Positions 33,618 through 42,637 are shown, counted from the first letter of the stretch. The stretch is DNA of 64,000 bases from an uncultured Bacilli bacterium (GCA_934141245.1 CAKPCB010000001.1:62001-126000); one strand, 5' to 3'. The notes: a model not told the origin generated them from the letters alone. A program made the numbers and translations.

Positions 33618-34454
33618 ATGAAATTATTCACGCACAAGAGTATTACCGTATTTTTGGTACTAATTCTCTTAGCAACTGTTTTTACATTTTTTCAGAATAA
33701 AAATGTAGTAAAGTTCGATAATGGAAAAACTGTTATTGTGGACAAATATAATAATAATGCAGAAATAAAAATTGAAAAAGGTAGTACATTAGGAGATATT
33801 CTTGACCTTATTGTAAAAATCATGGGATACATTGCTGATTTTATTGATTCTGTTTTTAATGGAGGTGGTTCTAATCCTACTCCTCCTGGTCCAGGTCCAT
33901 CTCCAGTAAGTAGTTATCTTAAAGAACAAGGTGGATATTATGTTATAAAAAATTATGAAAGATATCAAGATATTGGTCGTCAGGGCGATGGAGAATGTAC
34001 TTGGTATGCAATGGCTTATGCTCAAAGAATTAGAACAGGCAGTAATAGGGACCCAAAAAGCAAGGGAGATCAAACTAAATATGGCTTAACACGTGATGAT
34101 TCACATCATGATACTTGTAGTGAAGATGGATTAAAAGACTTCTATAATGATATAAGAAGCAGATTAAAAGAGGGGAAACCAGTAGTTGTCTATGTTGGAT
34201 ATACTAATTCAAGAGGTGAAAAGGGTAATCACAATTTAACTGTTGTTGGAATAAAGAAGAGTGTTTACTCTGCTGATAAATCTAAACTAGATACCTCTAG
34301 TTTTTTAGCAATAGATCCTTGGGATTCTAACACAGACAAAACATGTAATATGTATTACAAAGGTGGAAGTTGTGCTTTTACAAAAGGAGAATTCTATGTT
34401 AATTCTAATGGTAGATTCCCAAATATGACGTGTGTAATGTTATATGCAAAATAG
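33618..34454 (+). CDS. Exported papain-like (C39/CHAP-like) cysteine peptidase candidate
   Basis: 278 residues. It has an N-terminal membrane helix (SITVFLVLILLATVFTFF), a short stalk and a Gly/Pro-rich linker (GGGSNPTPPGPGPSP, ~82-96), then a ~180-residue domain. The Cys motif is GDGECTWYAMAYAQRI (Cys127), as in CHAP (GxCTWY). It is followed by GNHNLTVVGI (His205) and FLAIDPWDS (Asp233), as in C39-type domains. Cys-His-Asp are in order at sensible spacing, so an extracellular peptidase or amidase is plausible. AAGGAAGG lies eight bases upstream of ATG 33618. Its end overlaps the next gene by 11 bases, showing coupling. Confidence 0.75.
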   Translation: MKLFTHKSITVFLVLILLATVFTFFQNKNVVKFDNGKTVIVDKYNNNAEIKIEKGSTLGDILDLIVKIMGYIADFIDSVFNGGGSNPTPPGPGPSPVSSYLKEQGGYYVIKNYERYQDIGRQGDGECTWYAMAYAQRIRTGSNRDPKSKGDQTKYGLTRDDSHHDTCSEDGLKDFYNDIRSRLKEGKPVVVYVGYTNSRGEKGNHNLTVVGIKKSVYSADKSKLDTSSFLAIDPWDSNTDKTCNMYYKGGSCAFTKGEFYVNSNGRFPNMTCVMLYAK

Positions 34455-35964
34455 TAAGAAAATTATAGCTTTAGCAACAGCAGGTGTAATTACGTTATGT
34501 AGTACATCTGCTTTGCTTAAACAGGTTGTATTAAAAAAAGATTCCCCATATGACAACACAACCTCCATAAGCATAGAAAATACATCAAATAATATGAGTG
34601 ATAATTTTTCTGATATAGTTGATAATGTTACTTTTAAAGAGGAAGACACGTCACTAAATTTAAGTAACACAAAAGAAACCATTGAAACAACTGTATATAC
34701 TAGAGAAAATGACAATACTGATTATAATACGATAGTTATTAAATTGAATAAGATAATGGAACAAAAAGGATTTGATTCTAAAGTAAAACTTGCAATACAA
34801 CAAAATTTAAAGAGACTTTATAAAAACTATAATTCTTATTATGAAATATATAAATGCAAAGGATTACCTAACTTTAGTGAATTTGTTGAAAAAAATTTTC
34901 TACAAGATTTAGAATGCGTGAAAAGTATAAATTTAGTTACTGATAATCAATATGGAAGAGAATTTTTGGATAAATATAATGCAAATGGACTTTGTTATCC
35001 TGATGGAACAATATATATGAATTACTTTGATGATTTGGAAAATGAAGATAGTTTTCAGGAGGATTTATTTGAAGAAATAACTCATGCAGGTCAAAACTTT
35101 TCAGCTCCAAAATCATTAAAGGAAGGCGAAGCATCGTTTTTTAAAGCCATGTCATCAGATTCTTACTATTACAGTTATTTAGAAACTTATAAGAATGTTG
35201 ATGGAACATCTTATTCTATAAAATCAGCAGCACCAAGTAATTATGCATTTTATTGCAAGTGCTACAACAATTTATTATGTATGACTAATTATGATGTTAT
35301 GCAACAATATGTTAAGGATGCTAATCTTGATAATGTTATTAATTATATTTCAAAAAAATATAATGTTGATTGTAAAAGTATAGTTACAAATTTTGTGAAT
35401 ATTGATTCTGAGAAGAATGAAGCTTTGGTATGTAAAAAAACAAAAGATTTTGAGAATTTAATGATACATTGTTTTGAACAAGATATACAAAATATATCAT
35501 CTAAAGAAGAAGCTACTGATTATCTTAAATTATATAGACATTATAAAAATCAATATCAAACTAGAGTAGTTATTGAAAAAGATTCTAATTCATTTAAAGA
35601 TTGTACAGAAGAAAAGTTTGATTTTTCAAACATTGATAAAAAATTATATGAAAAAGTCTGCGAGTATGATGCAATTAACAGAATTTCAGATGATGAAGCT
35701 ACAAACTATGATGCATTTTGTGCTATTGTCTCAATACATAACTCATTAGATGATTTCTTTATGTATGATGAGAACTTAGATCTTGACTCAACAAAATATT
35801 ATTTAAATGATAATGATGATACTTTATATCTAAAAAAAGGAGAATTTGTTACTAAGTACAATTTAAGTAATAATACAACTGAACGTAATATAGAAGCTAG
35901 TAAATTTAACAATATAGATTTTACTAGTCTAGTTTCTAGTAATGAAAAAATAAAAGAAAAGTAG
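34444..35964 (+). CDS. Exported zincin-like protein with broken HExxH (EEITH)
   Basis: 506 residues, paralogous to the protein at 31408. It has the same N-terminal plan (hydrophobic ALATAGVITLCSTSALL, then a Ser/Thr-rich linker with SPYDNTTSISIE matching KYDGLDITTSIS). Around ~209 FEEITHAGQNF corresponds to the zincin helix HExxHxxQ, with the first His replaced by Glu. KEGEASFF (~225) matches the other protein's TEGEASWY. So the first metal ligand is lost here, while the catalytic Glu is lost in the other copy. It overlaps the papain-like gene and is followed by the second pilin-like gene after 8 bases. Confidence 0.7.
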   Translation: MQNSKKIIALATAGVITLCSTSALLKQVVLKKDSPYDNTTSISIENTSNNMSDNFSDIVDNVTFKEEDTSLNLSNTKETIETTVYTRENDNTDYNTIVIKLNKIMEQKGFDSKVKLAIQQNLKRLYKNYNSYYEIYKCKGLPNFSEFVEKNFLQDLECVKSINLVTDNQYGREFLDKYNANGLCYPDGTIYMNYFDDLENEDSFQEDLFEEITHAGQNFSAPKSLKEGEASFFKAMSSDSYYYSYLETYKNVDGTSYSIKSAAPSNYAFYCKCYNNLLCMTNYDVMQQYVKDANLDNVINYISKKYNVDCKSIVTNFVNIDSEKNEALVCKKTKDFENLMIHCFEQDIQNISSKEEATDYLKLYRHYKNQYQTRVVIEKDSNSFKDCTEEKFDFSNIDKKLYEKVCEYDAINRISDDEATNYDAFCAIVSIHNSLDDFFMYDENLDLDSTKYYLNDNDDTLYLKKGEFVTKYNLSNNTTERNIEASKFNNIDFTSLVSSNEKIKEK

Positions 35965-35972
35965 GAATGCTT

Positions 35973-37187
35973 ATGAGTAATAAAAAGGGTTTTACACTTG
36001 TTGAGTTGTTGGCTGTTATAGTAATTTTAGCTGTAATATTATTAATTGCTGTTCCATCAGTTAGTAGACTTATTTCAAGTTCAAAGGATAATGCATATGT
36101 TCTAACAGCTAAAGCATATATTGGTGCAGCAAGATATAAATATTTGCTAGAACATAATTATAAAAATGTTGTTGTATATGACGTTAAAGAATTAGAAGTT
36201 GATAAGAAAAAATCGCCATATAATAAAAAAATAATTGATGGTGCCGTTGTGGTAAAAAAAGATAAAAATTCCAATGTTAAATATTATATTTACTTAGTTG
36301 ATGAGGATTATAATTCAATAATCGATATTGCAGCAATTGGAGGCAGTTTTCCAGTTTTGATAAATGAAAGCGACCTAAATAAGTCTTATATTAAAAAGTT
36401 AAATGTATTAACCTATAGCGAATATATTTTTTCAAACTATGATATTTTAGGATTGTATTATTTTTCGGATTCATTAAAAACTGATGATAGTTCTAAATAT
36501 GAAGATTATATAATGTTTACTAAAAAAACTAAAAAGGTAGTAGAAATAAATAACGAAGAAGATAAAATTAAAGCTAGAAATTATAAAAAGGGTTCATTAA
36601 TATATTCACCTAAATTAAAAAATATAACAGGCATGAGCTACTGGATAAATTTAGGAACTACAGTTAGTGATGATGGAAAACTTCTACTTAGATTATTTCC
36701 ACACTATTATGATTTAGGTAAAGATCATAGTAGAGATTCATTTGGTGGATTGAGAAATTTAATGAACGGATATAATAGTTCTTTTGCAACATACAAACCA
36801 TTAAAGAAAATGTATTCTGAAAAGGGCCTTAATGTAGAGGATGTAAGTATATTAAATATAAAAGATTTTACTGAACTAGATCCAAGATTATTAATTCAAG
36901 CATATTCGGATTTTGATAATAAATCCAATTTCAATACTAAGACCTTTTGGATTTTAGACGATGACAACCTAGACTGCACTTTTGATCCAATTAAAACTGT
37001 TGCTGATGAAACTTTATGTTCAACAATTACGGTTGATTTAAATGATAAAAACGGTGATATTTTGAAAAAGGGAGATATGAGAGCAGATCAATGGAATTAT
37101 TATAAACTTGTACTAACAGTTGAATTAGATGAAGTTATGGATGCAGTTGAAGTTTCTGAGAATGATATTTTAAAAGAAAACTCTTGA
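35973..37187 (+). CDS. Large prepilin-like protein with type IV N-terminal methylation motif (2)
   Basis: 404 residues, the same length as the protein at 30182. MSNKKGFTLVELLAVIVILA is a class III prepilin signal with Glu at +5, and AKAYIGAARYKYLL parallels ARAYINAARYSVL in the other copy. The large C-terminal region differs but shares short blocks (an early V-V-K/YAKK-D segment; late Cys pair LDCTFDP...ETLCST). No pilin disulfide-loop family is recognised. ATG 35973 has AGGAATGCTT upstream; ATG 35967 is in frame but abuts the AGGA. The rpsO promoter overlaps its stop codon. Confidence 0.84.
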   Translation: MSNKKGFTLVELLAVIVILAVILLIAVPSVSRLISSSKDNAYVLTAKAYIGAARYKYLLEHNYKNVVVYDVKELEVDKKKSPYNKKIIDGAVVVKKDKNSNVKYYIYLVDEDYNSIIDIAAIGGSFPVLINESDLNKSYIKKLNVLTYSEYIFSNYDILGLYYFSDSLKTDDSSKYEDYIMFTKKTKKVVEINNEEDKIKARNYKKGSLIYSPKLKNITGMSYWINLGTTVSDDGKLLLRLFPHYYDLGKDHSRDSFGGLRNLMNGYNSSFATYKPLKKMYSEKGLNVEDVSILNIKDFTELDPRLLIQAYSDFDNKSNFNTKTFWILDDDNLDCTFDPIKTVADETLCSTITVDLNDKNGDILKKGDMRADQWNYYKLVLTVELDEVMDAVEVSENDILKENS

Positions 37188-37212
37188 TTTATATAAATAT
37201 ATATAGTATATT
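37184..37212 (+). promoter_or_regulatory. Promoter of rpsO
   Basis: TTGATT (37184-37189), 17 bases, TATATT (37207-37212). The -35 box includes the stop codon of the preceding gene. Confidence 0.65.
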
Positions 37213-37218
37213 ATATAC

Positions 37219-37294
37219 GTTGCTTTAACTTGGTTATGGAAACTTCCGACCATTACTCAGTTAATGTGAATATAGTTTATAGGAGGAAATAATA
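37219..37294 (+). promoter_or_regulatory. Structured rpsO leader, candidate S15 autoregulatory site
   Basis: Within the leader, TAACT (37226-37230) pairs with AGTTA (37259-37263). Inside that, GGT pairs with ACC, and GGAA with TTCC. The nested, interrupted helix lies ~30 bases before the AGGAGG of rpsO. Ribosomal protein S15 commonly binds structured leaders of its own mRNA. The match here is structural only, and no known S15 motif class is claimed. Confidence 0.45.
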
Positions 37295-37564
37295 ATGGCT
37301 TTAACTAAAGAAGTAAAAGAAAGTATCGTTAAAAATTTCGCAAGAGATGAAAAAGATACTGGTTCAGCTGAAGTTCAAATTGCAATCTTGACAGAAGAAA
37401 TCAAAGCTTTAACAGAGCATTTAAAAGAACATAAACATGATTTCCATTCAAGACGTGGACTTTTAAAGAAAGTTGGACAAAGAAAAAATATGCTAAATTA
37501 CTTAGCAAAAAAGGATATCAACAGATATCGTGAAGTTGTTAAAAAATTAGGATTAAGAAAGTAG
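37295..37564 (+). CDS. rpsO: Ribosomal protein S15
   Basis: 89 residues, the exact family length. It binds 16S rRNA in the platform of the small subunit. Characteristic segments are DEKDTGSAEVQIAILTEEIKALTEHLKEHKHDFHSRRGLLKKVGQRKNMLNYL and the ending YREVVKKLGLRK. AGGAGG lies seven to eight bases before the ATG. As in many bacteria, pnp follows; a hairpin between them (37564-37591) allows attenuation or processing. Confidence 0.98.
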   Translation: MALTKEVKESIVKNFARDEKDTGSAEVQIAILTEEIKALTEHLKEHKHDFHSRRGLLKKVGQRKNMLNYLAKKDINRYREVVKKLGLRK

Positions 37565-37591
37565 ACACTATTTTTTAGTGTCTTTATTTTT
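37564..37591 (+). terminator. Hairpin between rpsO and pnp
   Basis: GACACTA (37564-37570) and TAGTGTC (37576-37582), then TTTATTTTT. The run is broken by an A, so read-through into pnp is expected. Confidence 0.7.
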
Positions 37592-37611
37592 ACTAAATAA
37601 TGGAGGTTACT

Positions 37612-39744
37612 ATGGGTAAAAGAACGTTTGAATTAGATTTTAGAGGAAGAAAAATAGTTGTAGAACACGGTGAACTTGCTAAACAAGCACATGGGTCTGT
37701 ATTAGTTAGATATGGTGATACTGTTATATTATCAACAACAGTAGTATCAAAGACAGCTAATATTTTATCTGACTTTTTTCCACTTATGGTTTTATATCAA
37801 GAAAAACTATATTCAGTAGGAAAAATTCCAGGTGGATTTATTAAAAGGGAAGGTAGGCCAACAGATGCTGCTACTTTAGCTGCTAGAATGATTGATAGAC
37901 CAATGAGACCAATGTTCCCAGAAGATTTTAGAAATGAAGTACAGGTTGTAAATACAGTATTATCTGTTGATAATGATAATTCACCAGAACTTACTGCAAT
38001 GTTTGGATCAAGCTTAGCTACTTGCATTTCAAAGGTTCCATTTGATGGACCTATTGCTGGTGTTAAAGTTGGTAGAGTTAATGGAGAATTTATAATTAAT
38101 CCAACACCTGATGAACTTGAAGTATCAGATATTGATTTAACAGTTGCTGGTACAAAATATGCAATTAACATGGTTGAAGCAGGAGCTCGTGAAGTAAGTG
38201 AAGAAGATATGTTGGAAGCATTAATGTTTGGACATGAGGCTGTAAAAGAATTATGTGCATTCCAAGAAGAGATAATTAAAGAAGTCGGAGTAGAAAAGAT
38301 GGAATATGAACATCTTGAAATATCTGATGAACTAAGAAAAGAAATTAGAAATCTTGCAAGTGATAAGTTAGATGCAGCACTAAGGATAAAAGGTAAACTT
38401 GAAAAATATGCCGCAATAGATGCAGTAAAAGAAGAAGTTGTAAACAAATATGAAGAAGAGAATTCTTCACTAGATAAAGATGAATTAAATGAACTTTTAA
38501 CTAAAGTTAAATTAGTTTTAGAATCTATTGAATATGATATATTTAGATCAATTACAGTTAATGAAAAGACAAGAGCAGATGGAAGAAGTATGACTGAAAT
38601 CAGACCTTTATCTACTGATATAGATATGTTGCCTAGAACACATGGTTCAGCTTTATTTACAAGGGGTGAAACTCAAGCTCTTGCGGTAACTACACTTGGT
38701 GCTTTAAATGAATATCAAGCATTAGATGGAATAAGTTTAGAAGCTGAAAAACATTTTATGCTTCATTATAATTTTCCACAATTTTCTGTTGGAGAAACAG
38801 GTAGATATGGTTCTCCTGGTAGAAGAGAAATTGGACATGGTGCATTAGGTGAAAGATGTTTAAAACAAGTTATGCCTAGCGAAGAAGAATTCCCTTATAC
38901 AGTACGTGTAGTAAGTGAAATATTAGAAAGTAATGGTTCTAGTTCTCAAGCTACTATATGTGCTGGATGTATGTCATTAATGGCTGCAGGTGTTCCAATA
39001 AAAGCACCAGTTGCTGGAATTGCAATGGGACTTATTACTTCAAAAGATGGTAGTGATTATACAATTTTAACAGATATTCAAGGTATGGAAGACCATTTGG
39101 GTGATATGGACTTTAAAGTTGGTGGTACAAGAAATGGTATATGTTCTTTACAAATGGATATCAAAATTAAAGGAATTACTAAAGAAATATTAAAAGAGGC
39201 ATTAGCACAAGCAAAAGATGCTCGTATGGAAATACTTGATGTAATGGAAAAACAAATTAGTAAACCAAGGGAAGAAGTTTCTAAGTATGCTCCTAAGACT
39301 ATGATTTTCTACATTAAACCGGAGAAAATTAAAGATGTAATTGGTCGTGGTGGAGAAATGATTACTAAAATTATCTTAGAAGCAAGTGGTGTTACTGCAG
39401 TTAATGATGCTAATGCAGTTAAGGTCGATTTAGAGGATGATGGTAAAGTAATTATTTATCATACAGATAAAGATATTATTAACAAAACTGCTGAAATGAT
39501 TCAAGATGTTGTAAAAGAAGTGGAAGAAGGAAAAATATACACTGCAAAAGTAGTTAAAATTGAAGAATTTGGATGCTTCGTACAACTATGGCCTGGTTGT
39601 GAAGGATTAGTTCATATTTCTAAGTTATCAAAAGAAAGAGTAGAAAAAGTTGAAGATGTTGTAAAACTTGGAGATGAAATTTTAGTTAAAGCAATAGGTA
39701 CTGATAAAAAGGGAAGATTAAATTTCTCAAGACGTGATGTTTAA
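37612..39744 (+). CDS. pnp: Polyribonucleotide nucleotidyltransferase (PNPase)
   Basis: 710 residues, the usual size. A phosphorolytic 3'-5' exoribonuclease trimer. Two RNase PH domains are seen: first core ~1-225 with GGFIKREGRPTDAATLAARMIDRPMRP, second with FPQFSVGETGRYGSPGRREIGHGALGERCL and TDIQGMEDHLGDMDFKVGGT carrying the catalytic Asp residues. A helical linker lies between them. KH (VIGRGGEMI, ~580) and S1 (YTAKVVKIEEFGCFVQLWPGCEGLVHISKLS, ~640) domains follow. ATG 37612 has GGAGG nine bases upstream (37603-37607), while the upstream ATG at 37600 precedes that site. A terminator follows. Confidence 0.97.
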   Translation: MGKRTFELDFRGRKIVVEHGELAKQAHGSVLVRYGDTVILSTTVVSKTANILSDFFPLMVLYQEKLYSVGKIPGGFIKREGRPTDAATLAARMIDRPMRPMFPEDFRNEVQVVNTVLSVDNDNSPELTAMFGSSLATCISKVPFDGPIAGVKVGRVNGEFIINPTPDELEVSDIDLTVAGTKYAINMVEAGAREVSEEDMLEALMFGHEAVKELCAFQEEIIKEVGVEKMEYEHLEISDELRKEIRNLASDKLDAALRIKGKLEKYAAIDAVKEEVVNKYEEENSSLDKDELNELLTKVKLVLESIEYDIFRSITVNEKTRADGRSMTEIRPLSTDIDMLPRTHGSALFTRGETQALAVTTLGALNEYQALDGISLEAEKHFMLHYNFPQFSVGETGRYGSPGRREIGHGALGERCLKQVMPSEEEFPYTVRVVSEILESNGSSSQATICAGCMSLMAAGVPIKAPVAGIAMGLITSKDGSDYTILTDIQGMEDHLGDMDFKVGGTRNGICSLQMDIKIKGITKEILKEALAQAKDARMEILDVMEKQISKPREEVSKYAPKTMIFYIKPEKIKDVIGRGGEMITKIILEASGVTAVNDANAVKVDLEDDGKVIIYHTDKDIINKTAEMIQDVVKEVEEGKIYTAKVVKIEEFGCFVQLWPGCEGLVHISKLSKERVEKVEDVVKLGDEILVKAIGTDKKGRLNFSRRDV

Positions 39745-39768
39745 AGATTCTGAGGAATCTTTTTCTTT
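39743..39768 (+). terminator. Terminator after pnp
   Basis: AAAGATTC and GAATCTTT form an eight-pair stem with a four-base loop, then TTTCTTTTT. Confidence 0.82.
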
Positions 39769-39826
39769 TTGCCTTTATTATTTTAAAATCTTATGTTATA
39801 ATTTCTCTTAGAATAGGGTTGATAGT

Positions 39827-41599
39827 ATGATAGGTAAAATAATTGATATATGTGACAATATAGTAATAGTAAAATTAAGTATTGATGTTTCTAATCAAAC
39901 AAATTTAGTCAATATACATGTTATATTTGAAGATGGAGAACAAAAAATAGTTGGAGAGATAAGAAGTATATCTCTTGATCAAGCTAAAATTGCTATAGTA
40001 GGTGAGATATCTAATAATAGATTTGTTGCTGGCTTTAATAAAAAACCTTCATTTAAATCAAAAGTTAGAATAATTGTTATGAATGAACTAGAGTTAATAC
40101 TAGGAAAGCAAACTATAACAGATAATGATCAAATTAATTTAGGATATTCAACTGTGTATAACAATTATAGAATTAATGTTGGTATTAATGATTTTTTTAG
40201 TAATCACTTTGCTATATTAGGTAATACTGGTGCAGGAAAAAGTTTTACCGTATCAAGACTAATTCAGAACATATTTACAAGTAATAATTATGTGCCAATA
40301 AATGCTAATATATTTATATTTGATGCATATGGCGAATACAAAAATGCATTTTCAAAACTTAATGAAATTTCTCCTATGTTAAATACAAAATATTATACAA
40401 CTAACACAGATTACCCAGAGGGTGATATATTAAAAATACCGTTATGGCTTTTAAAAACAGATGATATAGCTCTTTTACTAGAAGCAACAGAACCAGCCCA
40501 ACTATCAATAATAGATAAAGCATTAAGACTAGTGCCTATTATAAAAGGAACGGATGATAAAGCAATAGAACATTGCAATGACATTATTGCAAGAGCTATA
40601 TTGGATATATTAAAAAGTGGAAAAGATACAATTAAAATTAGTGATCAAATAAAGGCTATATTGTCAACGGTATCTACAAAAACTCTAAATTTGGATACTG
40701 TAATACAACAACCAGGATACAATAGGCCACTAAAGCAATGCTTATTTGTTGATAATAATGGTAAAATGTTAGAAATGGAACTGGTTACAAGTTTTATATC
40801 AACATTTATAGTTGATGGATTAGAAACACCTGAAGCTAGAGAAGATGTAATGTATACATTAAAAGATCTAGAAAAGGCATTGGAGTTTTCTTTAATATCA
40901 GAAGGAATTCTAAAAAGTGATAAAGTATTTGACTATGCTAATATACTTAGTGTTAGATTGCATTCATTAGTTAGTGGAAGCTATAGTGAATATTTTAACT
41001 ATGATAATATGATATCAAGAGAGGAATATATAAAGAAGTTATTAACAACTTATGACGGAAAAAAAGCTCAAATTGTTAATTTTAATATAAATTATGTAAA
41101 TGATAGAATGGCTAAGTCACTTGTTAAAATATTATCAAAATTGTTATTTGATTTTGCAGCAGAAAACAAAAATAGAGCAAGCATACCTTTTCATATAATC
41201 CTTGAAGAGGCACATAGATATGTACAAGATGATATTGATAAGAGTTTACTTGGATATAATATATTTGATCGTATCACAAAAGAGGGAAGAAAATATGGTA
41301 TTTTATTAGGACTTATTACACAAAGACCTAGTGAGCTTAGTGAAACTAGTATTTCACAATGTTCTAATTTTATAATACTTAGAACATTGCATCCAAGAGA
41401 TTTAAAATATATCAGAGAAATGGTACCTAATATAAGTGATGAAGTAATGGCAATGCTAAAAACATTACAATCTGGTCATGCGATTGGATTTGGAAGTGCA
41501 TTTAAAGTTCCTACAAGTGTAAAAATAGAAAGACCAAACCCAGAACCACTTAGCAATAACTGTGATATAGTAAAAACTTGGTATAGCAGTAATAATTAG
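39827..41599 (+). CDS. HerA-like ATPase (DUF87/HAS-barrel)
   Basis: 590 residues. An N-terminal HAS-barrel (~1-90) precedes a P-loop motor. Walker A is FAILGNTGAGKSFTV (~130), Walker B is HIILEEAHRYV (~460), and LGLITQRPSELSETSISQCSNFIILRT provides the sensor region with conserved Gln and Arg. This matches HerA/MlaA-type hexameric translocases, known in archaeal end resection and in bacterial defence systems, where NurA or Sir2-like partners are adjacent. No such partner is here; sepF and divIVA follow. TATAAT lies at 39796-39801 upstream. The role is unclear; it could be chromosome maintenance. Confidence 0.82.
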   Translation: MIGKIIDICDNIVIVKLSIDVSNQTNLVNIHVIFEDGEQKIVGEIRSISLDQAKIAIVGEISNNRFVAGFNKKPSFKSKVRIIVMNELELILGKQTITDNDQINLGYSTVYNNYRINVGINDFFSNHFAILGNTGAGKSFTVSRLIQNIFTSNNYVPINANIFIFDAYGEYKNAFSKLNEISPMLNTKYYTTNTDYPEGDILKIPLWLLKTDDIALLLEATEPAQLSIIDKALRLVPIIKGTDDKAIEHCNDIIARAILDILKSGKDTIKISDQIKAILSTVSTKTLNLDTVIQQPGYNRPLKQCLFVDNNGKMLEMELVTSFISTFIVDGLETPEAREDVMYTLKDLEKALEFSLISEGILKSDKVFDYANILSVRLHSLVSGSYSEYFNYDNMISREEYIKKLLTTYDGKKAQIVNFNINYVNDRMAKSLVKILSKLLFDFAAENKNRASIPFHIILEEAHRYVQDDIDKSLLGYNIFDRITKEGRKYGILLGLITQRPSELSETSISQCSNFIILRTLHPRDLKYIREMVPNISDEVMAMLKTLQSGHAIGFGSAFKVPTSVKIERPNPEPLSNNCDIVKTWYSSNN

Positions 41600-41666
41600 T
41601 AAAAACATCTTTAAATTTAGATTAAATTGTGTTACAATCAAAATATAGATAATCAAGGAGGATATA

Positions 41667-42077
41667 ATGGCTTTAAATAAATTTAAAAATTTTCTTTCTG
41701 GAAAAGAAGAAGATATAGATAATGAAGGCGAATATTATAATAATGAGGAAAATGCTGATTCTGAAAATAAAATGATTCTTTTAGAACCACGAGCTTATTC
41801 AGAATCACAACAAATCGCAGATTATTTAAAAGATAGAAGTGCAGTAGTAGTAAATTTAAAAAGAGTTACTCCTGATCAAGCTAAAAGAATTGTTGATTTT
41901 TTAAGCGGAACACTTTATGCGATTGGTGGAGATTTACAAAAACTTGGTGGAGGAATATTTTTGTGTACTCCTAATAATATTAATGTAGAAGGAAAAATAT
42001 CAGATGAAAATGATGCTAAACCTTCTAAAAGTAAAAAAGTAGAAAGAGATTCTGAAGAAGACGAATTTAATTGGTAA
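41667..42077 (+). CDS. sepF: Cell division protein SepF
   Basis: 136 residues. It polymerises into rings, binds the FtsZ tail and membrane, and can replace FtsA in anchoring. The amphipathic N-terminal helix MALNKFKNFLSGK binds membrane, an acidic linker follows, and the core is LLEPRAYSESQQIADYLKDR with VVVNLKRVTPDQAKRIVDFLSGTLYAIGGDLQKLGGGIFLCTP. A further acidic tail finishes it. AAGGAGG precedes the ATG. It is next to divIVA, as in Bacillus, but the ylm genes usually between and around them are absent. Confidence 0.94.
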   Translation: MALNKFKNFLSGKEEDIDNEGEYYNNEENADSENKMILLEPRAYSESQQIADYLKDRSAVVVNLKRVTPDQAKRIVDFLSGTLYAIGGDLQKLGGGIFLCTPNNINVEGKISDENDAKPSKSKKVERDSEEDEFNW

Positions 42078-42100
42078 TATATAAAAAGTGAGGTGATAAC

Positions 42101-42535
42101 ATGAATAAATTTAATATAGAAGAAAATGGCTATAGTAAAGCTGAAGTTAATAAGTTTATAAATGATGTTATTACTCAAACTGAAGGTATTGTTACTAGAG
42201 TAAAAAAACAAGCTAGGCAGATAAGTGAATTGAATAGTGAACTTGAAAAATATAAAAAGATGGAAGACACTATGAAAAGTTCAATGTATAAAGCTGAACT
42301 TGCTAGTAATGATATAAAAAAACAAGCAATGGAAGAAGCTAAAATAATTGTTGAAGATGCTAAGAGAAATGCATCTAGAATAGTAAATGATGCTTTAATA
42401 CGAAGTGAAAAAATAGAAATTAAAGCTGATACTTTAGAGAGAAATATTAGAATATTTAAAAAGAAACTAAAGCTTATTGTTGAACAACAATTATCTGTTG
42501 TGGATGAAATTGAAGAACTAAAGATAGACAAGTAA
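42101..42535 (+). CDS. divIVA: DivIVA-family coiled-coil protein
   Basis: 144 residues. The N-terminus FNIEENGYSKAEVNKFINDVI is the DivIVA lipid-binding domain pattern (F..-GY...EVD.F). A long coiled coil follows, with regular heptads from ~residue 25 (VTRVKKQARQISELNSELEKY) and an AEEILxxA-like stretch (MEEAKIIVEDAKRNASRIV). It recognises curved membrane at poles and septa. It lies 23 bases after sepF with GTGAGGTGA upstream, and ends in a terminator. Confidence 0.9.
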   Translation: MNKFNIEENGYSKAEVNKFINDVITQTEGIVTRVKKQARQISELNSELEKYKKMEDTMKSSMYKAELASNDIKKQAMEEAKIIVEDAKRNASRIVNDALIRSEKIEIKADTLERNIRIFKKKLKLIVEQQLSVVDEIEELKIDK

Positions 42536-42536
42536 G

Positions 42537-42563
42537 AAATATCATTTTTTGATATTTTTTTTT
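42537..42563 (+). terminator. Terminator after divIVA
   Basis: AAATATCA and TGATATTT form an eight-pair stem with a T loop, followed by more T. Confidence 0.78.
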
Positions 42564-42585
42564 AATACATATATTTATAAAGTAA

Positions 42586-42614
42586 TTGATAAATAGTTAT
42601 TTTCTTTATATAAT
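42586..42614 (+). promoter_or_regulatory. Promoter for the polyprenyl synthase gene
   Basis: TTGATA (42586-42591), 17 bases, TATAAT (42609-42614), 24 bases before the start codon. Confidence 0.78.
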
Positions 42615-42637
42615 AGAGTTATATTTGGGAGGTAACA

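Noticed and set aside
37797..38447. 216-codon minus-strand frame inside pnp
   Set aside because: Antisense shadow of PNPase; Ser-rich translation with no family likeness.
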